A DNA stretch of 64,000 nt from Neopusillimonas maritima (GCF_003576595.1 NZ_NQOU01000004.1:186001-250000), one strand, 5' to 3'. Positions 27,903-38,152 are shown, counted from the first letter of the stretch. The notes: generated by a model from the letters alone, not told the origin. Program-made: numbers and translations.

Positions 27903-28847
27903 TTAGATGAATTTTTTGTCATGTAAGTTGCGAGCACGACGTAGACATAGTTCGCGCACAAGCTGCAGCATTTCTTCACTGACGCGACTCAGCCCAGGCT
28001 CGGAACGTGTGGTAATACCCACCGCGCCTTCGGTACCGGCCAAGTCAACCGGCACTTCTCGCAGCACCCCGGCATCCAGATCGGCCTGCAAGACGCCGCG
28101 GGGAAAAATCCACAAAGCATCTGAAATCGACACGAAGGCGCGGCCGAACTCCACAGACAATGTCTCAATCACATTAGGCAGGTCTGCAATGCCACGGCTT
28201 AGAAAAAAACGATCGATTTCAGGGCGTATAACCGTCCCCAGCGGAGGCATCACCAAGGGATACTCGGTAATTTGCTCCAGGGTCACCCCGCCTGCAATCC
28301 GAAACACCGGATGATCCGGACGTGCCGCCAATGCCATGGTTTCGTAATACAAGCGTTCGAAGTGCAGACCTCTCATCTCATCGATTTCCGCGAACCGGCC
28401 CACAACAAAATCAATTTCCGCCAAACGCAATTGCATCAGTAACTGGCGATTGGTTTGCGTGACGATTCTTACCTGAATATCCGGATGCCGGGCTTTGAAC
28501 CGCGCCACGGCCTCAGGCAAAATATTAACGGCAACGTTAGGCAACGCGCCCAACAAAACCGCACGGCGCGCATGCTGATCGCTTTGCGCGATCATGTCGA
28601 TTCCTTGCCGCAAGGCGGTTAAGCTGGCGCTGGCATAACGATAAAAAATTTCGCCTGAGGGCGTCAAGGTTACGCCTGCGCGATTACGCTCCAGCAAACG
28701 ATCCCCCACGTCCTCTTCAAGCTGACGCAAGCTTTTGGACGCTGCCGAATGGGTAATTGCCAATTCGTCAGCCGCCTTTGCCAAACTGCCCTTGCGGACA
28801 ATTTCAACAAACAGAATCAGATGGCGCTGGTTAATTCGTTGATGCAT
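27903..28847 (-). CDS. LysR-family transcriptional regulator (GbpR/PcaQ-like)
   Basis: 314 aa from the ATG at 28847 (a GTG at 28859 is possible). The winged helix spans about residues 6-65, with GSLAKAADELAITHSAASKSLRQLEEDVG. The LysR substrate-binding domain follows. The sequence style (RHLILFVEIVRKGSLAKAA) is that of the GbpR/PcaQ subgroup. It points toward the TAXI/TRAP/sulfatase genes 109 bases downstream in the same direction, and probably activates them. The aminotransferase gene ends 18 bases upstream. Confidence 0.85.
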   Translation of the reverse strand: MHQRINQRHLILFVEIVRKGSLAKAADELAITHSAASKSLRQLEEDVGDRLLERNRAGVTLTPSGEIFYRYASASLTALRQGIDMIAQSDQHARRAVLLGALPNVAVNILPEAVARFKARHPDIQVRIVTQTNRQLLMQLRLAEIDFVVGRFAEIDEMRGLHFERLYYETMALAARPDHPVFRIAGGVTLEQITEYPLVMPPLGTVIRPEIDRFFLSRGIADLPNVIETLSVEFGRAFVSISDALWIFPRGVLQADLDAGVLREVPVDLAGTEGAVGITTRSEPGLSRVSEEMLQLVRELCLRRARNLHDKKFI

Positions 28848-28865
28848 GGCATCAAACACGTAAGA

Positions 28866-30056
28866 TCACTTGCGGATCAACCCGACAAGCTCATCAAGCC
28901 ATGACAGCATCAAGTCGATTTCATCCGCCTCAATATTCAGTGCCGGCATAAACCGCAACAGCTCCGGGCGCGGCGCATTCAATAACAAGCCTTCCGGTGC
29001 ACGATCGCGGGCCGCCGCCACAATGGCCGGCCCGTCTCCTTTACCCAAACGCAGTGCCCGCAGCAAACCAAGACCCCGCTCGCCCTGCATGCCCCATTTT
29101 TCCGATAAGGCCATCAGGCCGTTGGAAAGCTGTTCTGCGCGAGCGTTCGCGGCTTCAAGAAAACCGGGCGCGGACACCGTGTCGAACACTGCAATGCCCG
29201 CAGCGGCCATCAGCGGGTTCCCGTTATAAGTGCCGCCCTGGTCTCCGTGCTCAAAGCAGGAAACCGCCTCACGCGCGCACAGAGCCGCCAGCGGAACACC
29301 GCCCCCAATACCTTTTGCAAGCGTCATGATGTCCGGTTCGATATCAAAATGCTGGTACGCAAAAAGTTTGCCCGTACGACCCATACCGGTTTGCACTTCA
29401 TCCACAATAAGAAGCATATCGTGCTGACGCGTGAGTTCGCGCAAATCCTTCATGAACTGCACGCTAGCGGGTATAACGCCGGCCTCGCCCTGAACCGGCT
29501 CCAGCATCACAGCCACAGTCTGGTCGTCGATAAGGGACCGCACCGAATCCAGATCATTCAATTCCGCTTTCGGAAAGCCATCGACCTGAGGGGCAAACAT
29601 CGTGTCCCAGCCCGGCTTGCCGGACGCCGACATGGTGGCCAACGTACGCCCATGAAATCCATGATTGAACGTGATTATTTTGTAAGCACCGGGTTTATTC
29701 AAGCGCCCCCATTTACGGGCCAGCTTAATGGCACCCTCATTTGCTTCGCCGCCGCTATTGGCGAAAAACACGCGATCGAAACATGAAGCGCCGGTAATGC
29801 GCTTTGCCAAATCAATGGAAGGCTGATTGTAAAAAGCGGGGGACGGGTTAATCAGTTCAGCGGCCTGCTGCTGAAGCGCCTTGACCAAAGGCTCCGGACA
29901 ATGCCCCAGGCAGTTCACCGCCCACCCTTGCAGAAAATCAAGGTAGCGCTTACCTGTATGGTCTTCAAGCCAGGAACCTTGCCCTTTGGTGAAAATAAGG
30001 TCAGGACGGGCAGTAATTTCCATCAGCGTATTCACGCCGGCACGATCAAATTCCAT
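28866..30056 (-). CDS. argD: Class III aminotransferase, acetylornithine type
   Basis: 396 aa. The PLP-dependent fold has Asp219 in [15 protein letters not shown] and the Schiff-base Lys248 in TLAKGIGGG. The N-terminal [26 protein letters not shown] and [19 protein letters not shown] are as in ArgD. It transfers the amino group of N-acetylornithine to 2-oxoglutarate in arginine synthesis. Related enzymes use ornithine or succinylornithine, so the substrate is likely but not certain. Confidence 0.85.
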   Translation of the reverse strand: MEFDRAGVNTLMEITARPDLIFTKGQGSWLEDHTGKRYLDFLQGWAVNCLGHCPEPLVKALQQQAAELINPSPAFYNQPSIDLAKRITGASCFDRVFFANSGGEANEGAIKLARKWGRLNKPGAYKIITFNHGFHGRTLATMSASGKPGWDTMFAPQVDGFPKAELNDLDSVRSLIDDQTVAVMLEPVQGEAGVIPASVQFMKDLRELTRQHDMLLIVDEVQTGMGRTGKLFAYQHFDIEPDIMTLAKGIGGGVPLAALCAREAVSCFEHGDQGGTYNGNPLMAAAGIAVFDTVSAPGFLEAANARAEQLSNGLMALSEKWGMQGERGLGLLRALRLGKGDGPAIVAAARDRAPEGLLLNAPRPELLRFMPALNIEADEIDLMLSWLDELVGLIRK

Positions 30057-30196
30057 AGGGCTTCCCGAAAAATGAAGAAAGAAACAGGCTTAGCAGCGCC
30101 GTCACGGCACCAGATAAAGAATAAGCGTGAATTTTAACGCACCGCTATGGGTCTGGCCGTTATCCTTTCAACCGGGCAACGAAAATGAATGACGTA

Positions 30197-31078
30197 TTAC
30201 GTTCTGCGCCGCAACGTTGCTAATAGCTGGGGGCCGAACACGTTCAACGCCAGCCCGCCCAGAATGACTAGGCCCCCAATCCATTGCAATACGGTTAAAT
30301 GTTCGTCGAGCAAAAGCGTAGCAGACGTTAGCCCCACGAAAGGCACGAGCAGGCTAAGCGGCGCCACGCGATTAGCCGGATGCCGGCTAAGTAACCAGCT
30401 CCATAAACCAAAGCCCAGGGTGGTTGAAATAAGGGCCAGATAAATCAGCGCACCGTAACCTTTCAGGCCCATATTCTGCAAACTGTACAAAATAAGTTCC
30501 GGACCCTCGACAAAATACGACAAGACGGCAAACGGCAACGGAGACACGATGGTGCCCCAGATCACCAAACTAAGCATGTCCACCTTGCCCACGGTTTTCA
30601 CCACAATATTCGCCACCGCCCAGCTTAACGAAGCCAGGACAGTCAGAAAAAAGCCAATTAGCGTAACGTGGCCGGATGTTTCACCCAAGGCAATCAGCAT
30701 CAAGCCGAAAGCGGCGACAATCATCCCGATAACATTGTGGCGCCCAACCGACTCGCCCAATACAGCAGCCGCAATCAGCACGGTAAAAAACGCCTGAGCG
30801 TTCAAAATAACCGATGCCATGGCGGCCGAAACACCCATCGCCATGGCCGAAAACAACAAGCCAAACTGGAGAAAGCCGATCGTAAATCCGAAATAAAAAA
30901 GCGACCGCCAGGGCATGGCAGGCCGCTTGAAAAACGGAATAAAAATCGCCACCAGCAGGAAACGCAAAGCGCCCAGCAAAAAAGGGGGGATTTCTTGAAG
31001 CCCTACTTTTATAACAACAAAGTTCAAGCCCCAGGCAACAATTACCACCAGGGCCAGAAGTGCATCCTTAAGCGGCAC
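30197..31078 (-). CDS. EamA-family (DMT) membrane transporter
   Basis: 293 aa starting with GTG after GGGGGAA. Ten membrane segments form two EamA repeats of five (about residues 1-140 and 150-290). The family exports amino acids or metabolites. It lies between the aminotransferase and the DctM gene in the same direction, with gaps of 140 and 53 bases. The substrate is unknown. Confidence 0.8.
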   Translation of the reverse strand: MPLKDALLALVVIVAWGLNFVVIKVGLQEIPPFLLGALRFLLVAIFIPFFKRPAMPWRSLFYFGFTIGFLQFGLLFSAMAMGVSAAMASVILNAQAFFTVLIAAAVLGESVGRHNVIGMIVAAFGLMLIALGETSGHVTLIGFFLTVLASLSWAVANIVVKTVGKVDMLSLVIWGTIVSPLPFAVLSYFVEGPELILYSLQNMGLKGYGALIYLALISTTLGFGLWSWLLSRHPANRVAPLSLLVPFVGLTSATLLLDEHLTVLQWIGGLVILGGLALNVFGPQLLATLRRRT

Positions 31079-31131
31079 ACTTCCCCCTGTATCGGTAACC
31101 TGACGGCCAGTACCGCACTAACCCACGTCCA

Positions 31132-32796
31132 CTACTGGAATACCGGTGCGCTGCCGTAAGCTCCGCCGCCAGTGCCATAGTTCGCACCCTCAATCTCAAT
31201 TTCAACCGACTCAAGGTCAACATTCGACACACCGCCTTTGTAATGCATCACAGTAGACGGGAACATCATAACCAGCGCCACCATAAGTAACTGAATACAA
31301 ATAAACGGTATCGAACCCCAGTATATCTGGCCGGTGGTGACTTTCTTGATAGTTTGGCCGGTAAGCTTGTCTTGATAATCTTCCTTGGGCGCAACCGAAC
31401 GCAGATAAAACAGTGCAAACCCGAATGGGGGGTGCATGAACGACGTTTGCATATTCAGCGCCAGCAAGACACCAAACCAGATCAAATCAATACCAATTGC
31501 TTCGGCGGCCGGCCCGAGCAGCGGCACAATAATAAACGCCAGCTCGAAAAAGTCGAGGAAGAAGGCCATGACGAACACAAAAATGCTCACAATAACCAGG
31601 AAACCGATTTCACCGCCCGGCAAACCAACCAGCAAGTGTTCAACCCATAAGTCACCGTTAACGCCACGGAACGTTAAAGCAAATACCGTGGAACCCACCA
31701 GGATGAAAATAACGAATGCCGCCAGCTTGGTGGTTGTTTCCATGGCCTGCTTCAGCAGGCTCCAGCTTAAACGTTTGCGCAACAAGGCCATAACAATGGC
31801 CCCTACCGCGCCCATGGCACCGCCTTCTGTGGGGGTGGCCACACCCAAAAAGATGGTACCTAGCACAAGGAAAATCAGTGCCAACGGGGGAATCATGACA
31901 AATGTGACACGTTCGGCAATTTGCGATAACCAGCCCAGTTTCAATAGATTGTTCAGGGCGGCGATCACAAAGGCCACTGCGCCGCCAATAAGCGTACCCA
32001 CCACAACGGTCTCATCAATGGGGGCCGTCTCCGACAACACCACCTGGCACGCAAAATAAGACGCCACAGTGGAAACCACCAACAACACCAGCAGCGACGG
32101 CACACCATGACTGCCGTTCGGCTCGATAAAGGTACGCCCTTCTTTGGGAATAGCTGGTGCGCGTTTCGGCTTTATCAAGGCAAGAATCAGAATATAGGCA
32201 ATGTAAAGACTCACCGTCATGATGGCCGGTACCATTGCGCCGCGATACATATCACCAATTGAACGACCCAATTGGTCGGCCAGCACAATCAGCACAATCG
32301 ACGGTGGAATAATTTGCGATAACGTGCCTGAAGCCGCAATAACCCCAGTGGCCAGGGAACGATCGTACCCATAGCGCAACATAATCGGCAACGAGATCAA
32401 ACCCATGGAAATGACCGATGCCGACACGACGCCCGTCGTTGCCCCCAGCAACGCACCCACCACAACGACCGCAATGGCCAGGCCGCCGCGCAAGGGGCCA
32501 AACAATTGACCAATGGTTTCAAGCAAGTCCTCCGCCATACCGGAGCGTTCAAGAATGAGCCCCATAAAGGTAAAAAACGGAATCGCAAGCAAGGTATCGT
32601 TGGAAATAATCCCAAAAATTCGCTGGGGCAACGCCTGGAAGAATGCCGGTTCGAAAAGCCCCAGCTCGACACCCAGCAAACCAAATAGCAAACCGTGGCC
32701 CGCCAACGTGAATGCAACCGGAAACCCCAGAAGCAGCAAAAGAATCAGGGAAGCAAACATGACCGGGGCCATGTTGGCAATTAGAAACTCAATCAT
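31132..32796 (-). CDS. dctM: TRAP transporter large permease subunit (DctM)
   Basis: 554 aa from the ATG at 32796 with AGGA upstream. It is much longer than the typical 430 aa, with about 14 membrane segments and a loop between segments that includes RAPAIPKEGRTFIEP. This long form is seen in TRAP systems for mannitol/chloroaromatic-type carboxylates. DctM motifs include LLGATTGVVSASVISMGLISLP. It pairs with DctQ just upstream. The matching DctP is probably at 40651-41748. Confidence 0.88.
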   Translation of the reverse strand: MIEFLIANMAPVMFASLILLLLLGFPVAFTLAGHGLLFGLLGVELGLFEPAFFQALPQRIFGIISNDTLLAIPFFTFMGLILERSGMAEDLLETIGQLFGPLRGGLAIAVVVVGALLGATTGVVSASVISMGLISLPIMLRYGYDRSLATGVIAASGTLSQIIPPSIVLIVLADQLGRSIGDMYRGAMVPAIMTVSLYIAYILILALIKPKRAPAIPKEGRTFIEPNGSHGVPSLLVLLVVSTVASYFACQVVLSETAPIDETVVVGTLIGGAVAFVIAALNNLLKLGWLSQIAERVTFVMIPPLALIFLVLGTIFLGVATPTEGGAMGAVGAIVMALLRKRLSWSLLKQAMETTTKLAAFVIFILVGSTVFALTFRGVNGDLWVEHLLVGLPGGEIGFLVIVSIFVFVMAFFLDFFELAFIIVPLLGPAAEAIGIDLIWFGVLLALNMQTSFMHPPFGFALFYLRSVAPKEDYQDKLTGQTIKKVTTGQIYWGSIPFICIQLLMVALVMMFPSTVMHYKGGVSNVDLESVEIEIEGANYGTGGGAYGSAPVFQ

Positions 32797-32813
32797 CAAC
32801 AATCCTCAGTCTG

Positions 32814-33407
32814 TTATTTTGTTTTAGCCTGTGCATTGGCTGCAATTTCGTCAGCCAATCGCTCTTCAGCGGTTTTCGACCCTTCCGGTCGATTTGGATT
32901 CGGGCATTGCCCGGCCAGAAAGCCCACACACTTAATCAAATGAGACACGCCGGCTGCCGACAACAACAGGAACCCCAAGGGAATCAGCGCTTTTACCGGC
33001 CAACGAATGAGGCCGCCTGCATTGGACGATGTCTCGTGCAGCAGGTAGGAATCCACTGCCTGGGGGACGGACAGCAACAATATGTAAATGCACACGGGCA
33101 AAAACAACACCAGAATGCCGAAAATGTCGATTTTGACCTGGGTTCGCTCCGACAAGCGTGCATTAATAATATCGACACGCACATGGCCGTTTTTTAACAG
33201 GGTGTAGCCCGATGCCAACAGAAAAATGGCTCCGAACATATACCACTGCAACTCCAGCCATGCATTCGAACTCATATCGAAGGCTTTTCGAAACACCGCA
33301 TTCGTTGCACTGACAATCACCACTATCAGGATGACCCAGGACACCGACCGGCCCACAAACGTGTTAACCCCGTCGAGAAAACGGGAAAGGGCGAGCAAAC
33401 CGCGCAT
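32814..33407 (-). CDS. dctQ: TRAP transporter small permease subunit (DctQ)
   Basis: 197 aa from the ATG at 33407 after AAGGAGTAGTT; a longer in-frame start at 33500 lies inside the neighbouring permease gene and was rejected. Four membrane segments are visible, with the DctQ feature ATNAVFRKAFDMSSNAWLELQWY in the first loop. It is 17 bases upstream of dctM. Confidence 0.85.
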   Translation of the reverse strand: MRGLLALSRFLDGVNTFVGRSVSWVILIVVIVSATNAVFRKAFDMSSNAWLELQWYMFGAIFLLASGYTLLKNGHVRVDIINARLSERTQVKIDIFGILVLFLPVCIYILLLSVPQAVDSYLLHETSSNAGGLIRWPVKALIPLGFLLLSAAGVSHLIKCVGFLAGQCPNPNRPEGSKTAEERLADEIAANAQAKTK

Positions 33408-33451
33408 AACTACTCCTTGAACAACTCGCGTACAACTTGATTTTCGTGAAC

Positions 33452-34219
33452 TTAATCTTCGTGAATCTGGCGCCATGGGGTGGCCCGGCGTTCCAGCCAC
33501 ACCAGCGCGCCGTATAGCACAACACCCATTACGCCCAGAATGAACAGAGCGGCAAACACGCGTACTGTGTCGAAAACCCCTTGCGCACTCATAATGACGT
33601 AGCCCAAACCCTTTTGCGACGACACAAACTCACCCACAATGGCACCCACCAGCGCCAGCGACATCGCCACTTTCATGCCGGCCACAACCGAAGGCAAGGC
33701 GCAGGGCAACTTCACCTTGAAAAAGAAATCCCAGGAGGAACCTTTCAAAACACGACCAAGGTCGGTGACGTCTTGGGGCACGGAACGCAAACCATGTACG
33801 GTGTCAACAATAATGGCAAAAACGGCAATGAGAAATGCAATGGCCACTTTCGGCTCGGCGCCCGTCCCCATCCACACGACAAAAAGCGGGGCCAGCGCCA
33901 CTTTGGGCACACTGTTGAAACCAATGATAAGGGGATATAAAAAACGTTCAAACAAGCGCGAACTCACCAAGGCAACGGCAATAAGGACGCCGCCCAGAAC
34001 CGCAAAAATAAAACCCAACACGGTAATCCAGAGCGTATACAGGGTTTGCTCGGCATACCAGGCCGCTTCGTTGTATAGCTCGGCGAGAATATCCGTTGGC
34101 AAAGGCAACATGATTTCGCGCACTTCAAAAACACGGCAAATCACTTCCCACACGATCAGAACGACCACCAGGGAGAATAAGCCTGCCGCACCCGCTTTCA
34201 GATTATTCGTTCCAATCAT
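33452..34219 (-). CDS. ABC transporter permease, SsuC/TauC-type
   Basis: 255 aa from the ATG at 34219, overlapping the ATPase stop by one base. Six membrane segments are visible, with the EAA loop around VTDLGRVLKGSSWDFFFKVKLPCALP. This BPD_transp_1 fold is shared by transporters for sulfonates, taurine, nitrate and pyrimidine precursors. It forms a unit with the two upstream genes. The flanking molybdenum hydroxylase suggests that it imports an aromatic N-heterocycle. Confidence 0.88.
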   Translation of the reverse strand: MIGTNNLKAGAAGLFSLVVVLIVWEVICRVFEVREIMLPLPTDILAELYNEAAWYAEQTLYTLWITVLGFIFAVLGGVLIAVALVSSRLFERFLYPLIIGFNSVPKVALAPLFVVWMGTGAEPKVAIAFLIAVFAIIVDTVHGLRSVPQDVTDLGRVLKGSSWDFFFKVKLPCALPSVVAGMKVAMSLALVGAIVGEFVSSQKGLGYVIMSAQGVFDTVRVFAALFILGVMGVVLYGALVWLERRATPWRQIHED

Positions 34220-35004
34220 CACGCCCTCTTATCGCCGTTTAAATCCATCTTGTCGAACAACTCGCGGATATGGGATACATACTTGCCGAATTCGGGGGTT
34301 TCACGCACCGACAACGGTCGAGGGCGGGGCAAATCCACTTCAATGACTTCCATGAGACGACCCGGGCGAGGCGACAACACCATGACGATATCCCCCAAAA
34401 AAACCGCTTCGGAAATACCGTGTGTGACGAACAGAATCGTGTTCTGTGTTTCCATCCAGATGCGCTGCAGCTCAAAATTCATTTGGTCACGCGTAAAAGC
34501 GTCAAGCGCACCAAAAGGCTCATCCATGAGTAACAACGTAGGGTCGTCAACTAATGCCCGGCATATGGCGGCACGCTGACGCATGCCGCCCGAAAGCTCT
34601 CGCGGGTAGCTGCTCCCGAAATCCTGCAGTCCGGTCAGTTCAAGCAAGTGGTCAACCTTGTCCTGATACTCGCTTACACGCTTTTTGGCAAACTCAATGG
34701 GCAGCAAAAGATTTTTGCGAATGGTGCGCCACTCAAGCAAGGCATCACGCTGAAACACCATACCAATACCGTCGGGTGGACGCCCCACCACCGGTTTGCC
34801 GTTCACGTCAAGGTCACCAGCCGTAATATCCTCGAGGCCGGCCACACAACGCAAGAACGTACTTTTCCCACAACCGCTGGGTCCCAAAATACTAACGAAC
34901 TGACCGGAAGGAATTTCTATGCTGATTCCATCGAGCGCGAGCACCCCGCGCTCTCCGGAATACTGTTTCTGCACTTTACGTGCACTGACAGCAGACAAAC
35001 TCAT
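34219..35004 (-). CDS. ABC transporter ATP-binding protein, SsuB/TauB-type
   Basis: 261 aa. Walker A GPSGCGKST is at 41-49, the signature is ELSGGMRQRAAICRAL, Walker B is LLLMDEPFGALD, and the H-loop is FVTHGISEA. It overlaps the binding-protein gene by four bases (ATGA), so the two are translationally coupled. It energises the permease encoded next. Confidence 0.9.
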   Translation of the reverse strand: MSLSAVSARKVQKQYSGERGVLALDGISIEIPSGQFVSILGPSGCGKSTFLRCVAGLEDITAGDLDVNGKPVVGRPPDGIGMVFQRDALLEWRTIRKNLLLPIEFAKKRVSEYQDKVDHLLELTGLQDFGSSYPRELSGGMRQRAAICRALVDDPTLLLMDEPFGALDAFTRDQMNFELQRIWMETQNTILFVTHGISEAVFLGDIVMVLSPRPGRLMEVIEVDLPRPRPLSVRETPEFGKYVSHIRELFDKMDLNGDKRA

Positions 35005-36020
35005 TTTTTGATCATCCCATCGTACTGACCGGGTTTAACCATATCGGTAACGTAGAAATCAGTTGCGGGCAGGCCCTTTTCAATCAAGCCAACCTTGGTC
35101 AGCGTTTGCACGGCCTCTTCCCATTCAGCGGGAATGGGCTGACCCATGCGAAAACCTTCCACCGGCTTGCCGAAATAAGGCTTCAAGGCGTCGATTTGGC
35201 CACGCAATACGGCTTTATCCAGGCGTGCCTGCGGACGGGCAGCCAGAATAGCCTCAACCCCCTCGTCCTCATGGCCATTCATAATATATTCCCAAGCACG
35301 CGCAGTGACACTGGCAAACTTGGAAATGTCTTCACCACGGGTTTTCAATTTCGCCTCGCTGGCCAAAATGCCAAAACTGGGCATATTCAAACCATAATCG
35401 GCAAACGGAATCGAATTCGAGGGGCGTTGTTTTTGAACGAAAGGCAACACAAAAGGAATCGTGGACACCACCGCGTCAGCGCGATCAACCGCATAAGTGG
35501 TGACCTTGCCTGCTGCTTCAACGTTCAACAACTCAACATCATCACGCGTTAAGCCACCGGCAGCCAGAAAGCCTTCCATAAAAGGCGCTTCCAAAGACCC
35601 TGCGGTGTACACCAACTTCTTGCCTTTCAGGTCGGCCGGACCTTTCATGCCGGAATCTTTCGGCACCAGCACCCCAATATCGTTACGACGCACAAAAGGC
35701 GCAACCGCCTTCACGGGAAGACCCTTATCGCGTGCAATCATCATGGGAGCCAAAGCCGCATGGCCGGCATCGAAGTTGTCGCTGGAGCCAATAATTTGAA
35801 CCGTCGTAACAGAACCATTACCGTCTTCGAAATAAATATCAAGACCTGCCTCTTCATACCAACCTTTCTGATCGGCCAAGTGGAAAGCGGCATGATTACC
35901 CCAAGGAGTCCAGTCGAGCCGGACTTTGAACGGCTCAGCCTGCACCGCCGTTGCAGCAAACATACACGCGGCAACCCCAGTTAAAGTACGAACCCAAGAC
36001 TTTGCTAATAATTTTTTCAT
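35001..36020 (-). CDS. ABC transporter substrate-binding protein (NMT1/THI5-like)
   Basis: 339 aa from the ATG at 36020 with GAGG upstream; an ATG 12 bases earlier is less well spaced. The signal peptide ends at AVQA-EPFK. The mature part, VRLDWTPWGNHAAFHLADQKGWYEEAGLD, is the NMT1/THI5-like signature of receptors for pyrimidines, thiamine precursors and similar heterocycles. That suits a pyridine carboxylate. It lies 56 bases after the iron-sulfur subunit gene in the same run. Confidence 0.88.
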   Translation of the reverse strand: MKKLLAKSWVRTLTGVAACMFAATAVQAEPFKVRLDWTPWGNHAAFHLADQKGWYEEAGLDIYFEDGNGSVTTVQIIGSSDNFDAGHAALAPMMIARDKGLPVKAVAPFVRRNDIGVLVPKDSGMKGPADLKGKKLVYTAGSLEAPFMEGFLAAGGLTRDDVELLNVEAAGKVTTYAVDRADAVVSTIPFVLPFVQKQRPSNSIPFADYGLNMPSFGILASEAKLKTRGEDISKFASVTARAWEYIMNGHEDEGVEAILAARPQARLDKAVLRGQIDALKPYFGKPVEGFRMGQPIPAEWEEAVQTLTKVGLIEKGLPATDFYVTDMVKPGQYDGMIKK

Positions 36021-36076
36021 TGTGAACCTCATATTTGGTTAAGACAGACCTGCTACGGGTTACTGCTCGTCGGGTA

Positions 36077-37309
36077 CTACTCTTCTTTTCCGCCCCCAAA
36101 CAAACGTTTAATACGTGCCCAAAGCACGCCCATAAACATTTTGAAGGGGCTGAACTCAGCCTGTGGCAATGGTGCATCGCTACCTTCAGGCTGGCTTAGA
36201 CGCAACGACACATTGCGCCCAAAATCAGCAATCATTCGCTTCACGAAATCCTGTACCAGACCGGAACGGGAAAACTGTGCCAGCGGGCCCTGCAGGGAAT
36301 ACAGCAAATCCACATCAACACGTGCACGATCATCGGCAACCGACGTAACGCGATAGCCGACATCCCCCTTGGCGCGGGACTGACTCAGAGAGTCTTGACC
36401 GGCACCGCGCAAGACCGCCGACATATTGGATTCATCGCGCTCCAGCGTTGCCGCGCCCTTGAAGGCCGCATTCATGGGGCCGAATTTAATGGCAATGCGC
36501 CCTTTCACTTCGTTGCCTTCCTGCGACTCAATCACGGCGCCCGGCAAACACGCAGCCACCGCCTTCAGGTCGGACATGAATTCCCAAACTTTTACGGCGG
36601 GGAAATCGACATTGAACCCACTCTTGACGCTGGTTCCTTTACCTGGCGCAGATGTCGCTGCGCCGGAGGCCGCGCCCGACCCGGCCGGTGCCGCGTCGGC
36701 GCCGTTAGCCACAGCCTTGGCTTCACGCTGAATACTTTTTGCCTCGAAGCCACTGAATGTTTTGGGAGCGTCGGTTTCAGGAGGCAACGCAGCCTTGCCT
36801 TGCGCCGCGGCTCGACGCATCGCATCTACTTGCTCGTTTGGCTCATCGCGGAAGTGCTTCAACACGGACAACACTGAAGCTGTAATGCCCTGATAACCGG
36901 TGCATCGGCAAATATTGCCGGATAATTCGATACGTACACGCTCTTCGTCGGCATCAGGCAAACGCAACACAATGTCACGCGACGTTGCAAGCATACCGGG
37001 AGTACAGAAACCGCATTGCAACGCGTGATTGGTATTAAACGCATCACGCAGTTTCAACATGATGGGATCGGTATCGTAACCCTCGATCGTTGTAATCTGG
37101 CGCCCTTCGCACGCCGCCGCAAACGTAATACAGGACCGAACCGGCTTACCGTCAATCAATACGGTACACGCTCCGCAAACTCCATGCTCACAACTTAAAT
37201 TGGTACCGGTCAGGCGCAAGTCATCGCGCAAAAAATCACCCAGGTGAGTGCGGGCGAGCACCTCTCGCGACACCTTGCGGCCATTTACTTCAATATTCAA
37301 CTGGGACAT
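36077..37309 (-). CDS. Molybdenum hydroxylase 2Fe-2S subunit fused to a CoxG-like domain
   Basis: 410 aa instead of about 160 for an ordinary small subunit. Residues 1-160 hold two 2Fe-2S sites: Cys40, 45, 48 and 60, then Cys99, 102, 134 and 136. After an Ala/Gly-rich linker (about 195-228), residues 230-385 match the CoxG/SRPBCC family (FNVDFPAVKVWEFMSDLKAV), ending in a hydrophobic-basic tail that could touch the membrane. It passes electrons from the Mo site to FAD. It is probably the small subunit of picolinate 6-hydroxylase (PicA). Confidence 0.88.
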   Translation of the reverse strand: MSQLNIEVNGRKVSREVLARTHLGDFLRDDLRLTGTNLSCEHGVCGACTVLIDGKPVRSCITFAAACEGRQITTIEGYDTDPIMLKLRDAFNTNHALQCGFCTPGMLATSRDIVLRLPDADEERVRIELSGNICRCTGYQGITASVLSVLKHFRDEPNEQVDAMRRAAAQGKAALPPETDAPKTFSGFEAKSIQREAKAVANGADAAPAGSGAASGAATSAPGKGTSVKSGFNVDFPAVKVWEFMSDLKAVAACLPGAVIESQEGNEVKGRIAIKFGPMNAAFKGAATLERDESNMSAVLRGAGQDSLSQSRAKGDVGYRVTSVADDRARVDVDLLYSLQGPLAQFSRSGLVQDFVKRMIADFGRNVSLRLSQPEGSDAPLPQAEFSPFKMFMGVLWARIKRLFGGGKEE

Positions 37310-37321
37310 AACTTCCTTCCT

Positions 37322-38152
37322 TTACTCACCCAATGCCCGGCGCAGGCAGCGTTCAATAACCGTCATGAACAAACGGCGATCACCGGCTGTTTTTTCGGGC
37401 GCAATGTCTTTTACCGCCTCTGCAATTGCTTCGGGCGTTGCGGCCGCCAACCCTTCTTGTGCCACTTTGGCCGACAAGTCCGGCAACAATTGAGGCGCTC
37501 CACCCAACGCACCAACGACAATACGCGCTGTACGGGTTGAGGGATCGAAATACGCGGCGCAACTGGCCTCGGCAAATTCACCGGTTTTACGGCAGAACTT
37601 GTAATAACCCCAACGCGTCTGCTCGGTTTTTTCCGGGACATACACGGCCGAGATCAATTCATCGGGTTGCAGATCAACTGCATAAGCACCCAACATGAAT
37701 TCAGGCATGGTGCTGCGACGGGAACCCTTGGCCGATGTCAATTCAAGCTCGGCGCCCAATGCACTGGTTGCCAACACCCAATCGGCCGCCGGGTCGGCGT
37801 GAGCGATACTGCCGGCTATCGTGCCGCGATTTCGCACAGCGCGATACGCAATAACACCTGCCACATCTTGCAGCATGTGCCCGCGCAACTCGGCAAAGAC
37901 GCCATCTTCGATCTCGGCATGTGTTACGGCTGCACCCACACGAATACGGCCGCCGTTTTTACTCACCGTCCGCCAATCGGCAATGCCGGAAACGTCGACC
38001 ACTTTCTGCGGACGCGCCAGGCGCAAATTCAACATAGGCCCTAACGACTGACTGCCTCCCATGGCCTTCGTGCTGCCATCAGAATCTTCCAATAGAGACA
38101 ACGCCTCTTTGGCCTCGCTTACGCGGACGTAATCAAATTTTGCTGCTTTCAT
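37322..38152 (-). CDS. Molybdenum hydroxylase FAD-binding (medium) subunit
   Basis: 276 aa, CoxM/XdhB family. FAD-binding motifs are present: AMGGSQSLGP near residue 36 and RNRGTIAGSIAHADPAAD near residue 110. The C-terminal CO-dehydrogenase flavoprotein domain follows. It overlaps the large-subunit gene by four bases (ATGA) and is 12 bases before the small-subunit gene, the usual L-M-S order. It forms the electron exit of the putative PicA complex. Confidence 0.9.
   Translation of the reverse strand: MKAAKFDYVRVSEAKEALSLLEDSDGSTKAMGGSQSLGPMLNLRLARPQKVVDVSGIADWRTVSKNGGRIRVGAAVTHAEIEDGVFAELRGHMLQDVAGVIAYRAVRNRGTIAGSIAHADPAADWVLATSALGAELELTSAKGSRRSTMPEFMLGAYAVDLQPDELISAVYVPEKTEQTRWGYYKFCRKTGEFAEASCAAYFDPSTRTARIVVGALGGAPQLLPDLSAKVAQEGLAAATPEAIAEAVKDIAPEKTAGDRRLFMTVIERCLRRALGE

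Noticed and set aside
36077-37309. Frameshift joining coxS and coxG
   Set aside because: The frame is open throughout with a coherent Ala/Gly linker, and both domains look intact, so a real fusion is preferred.
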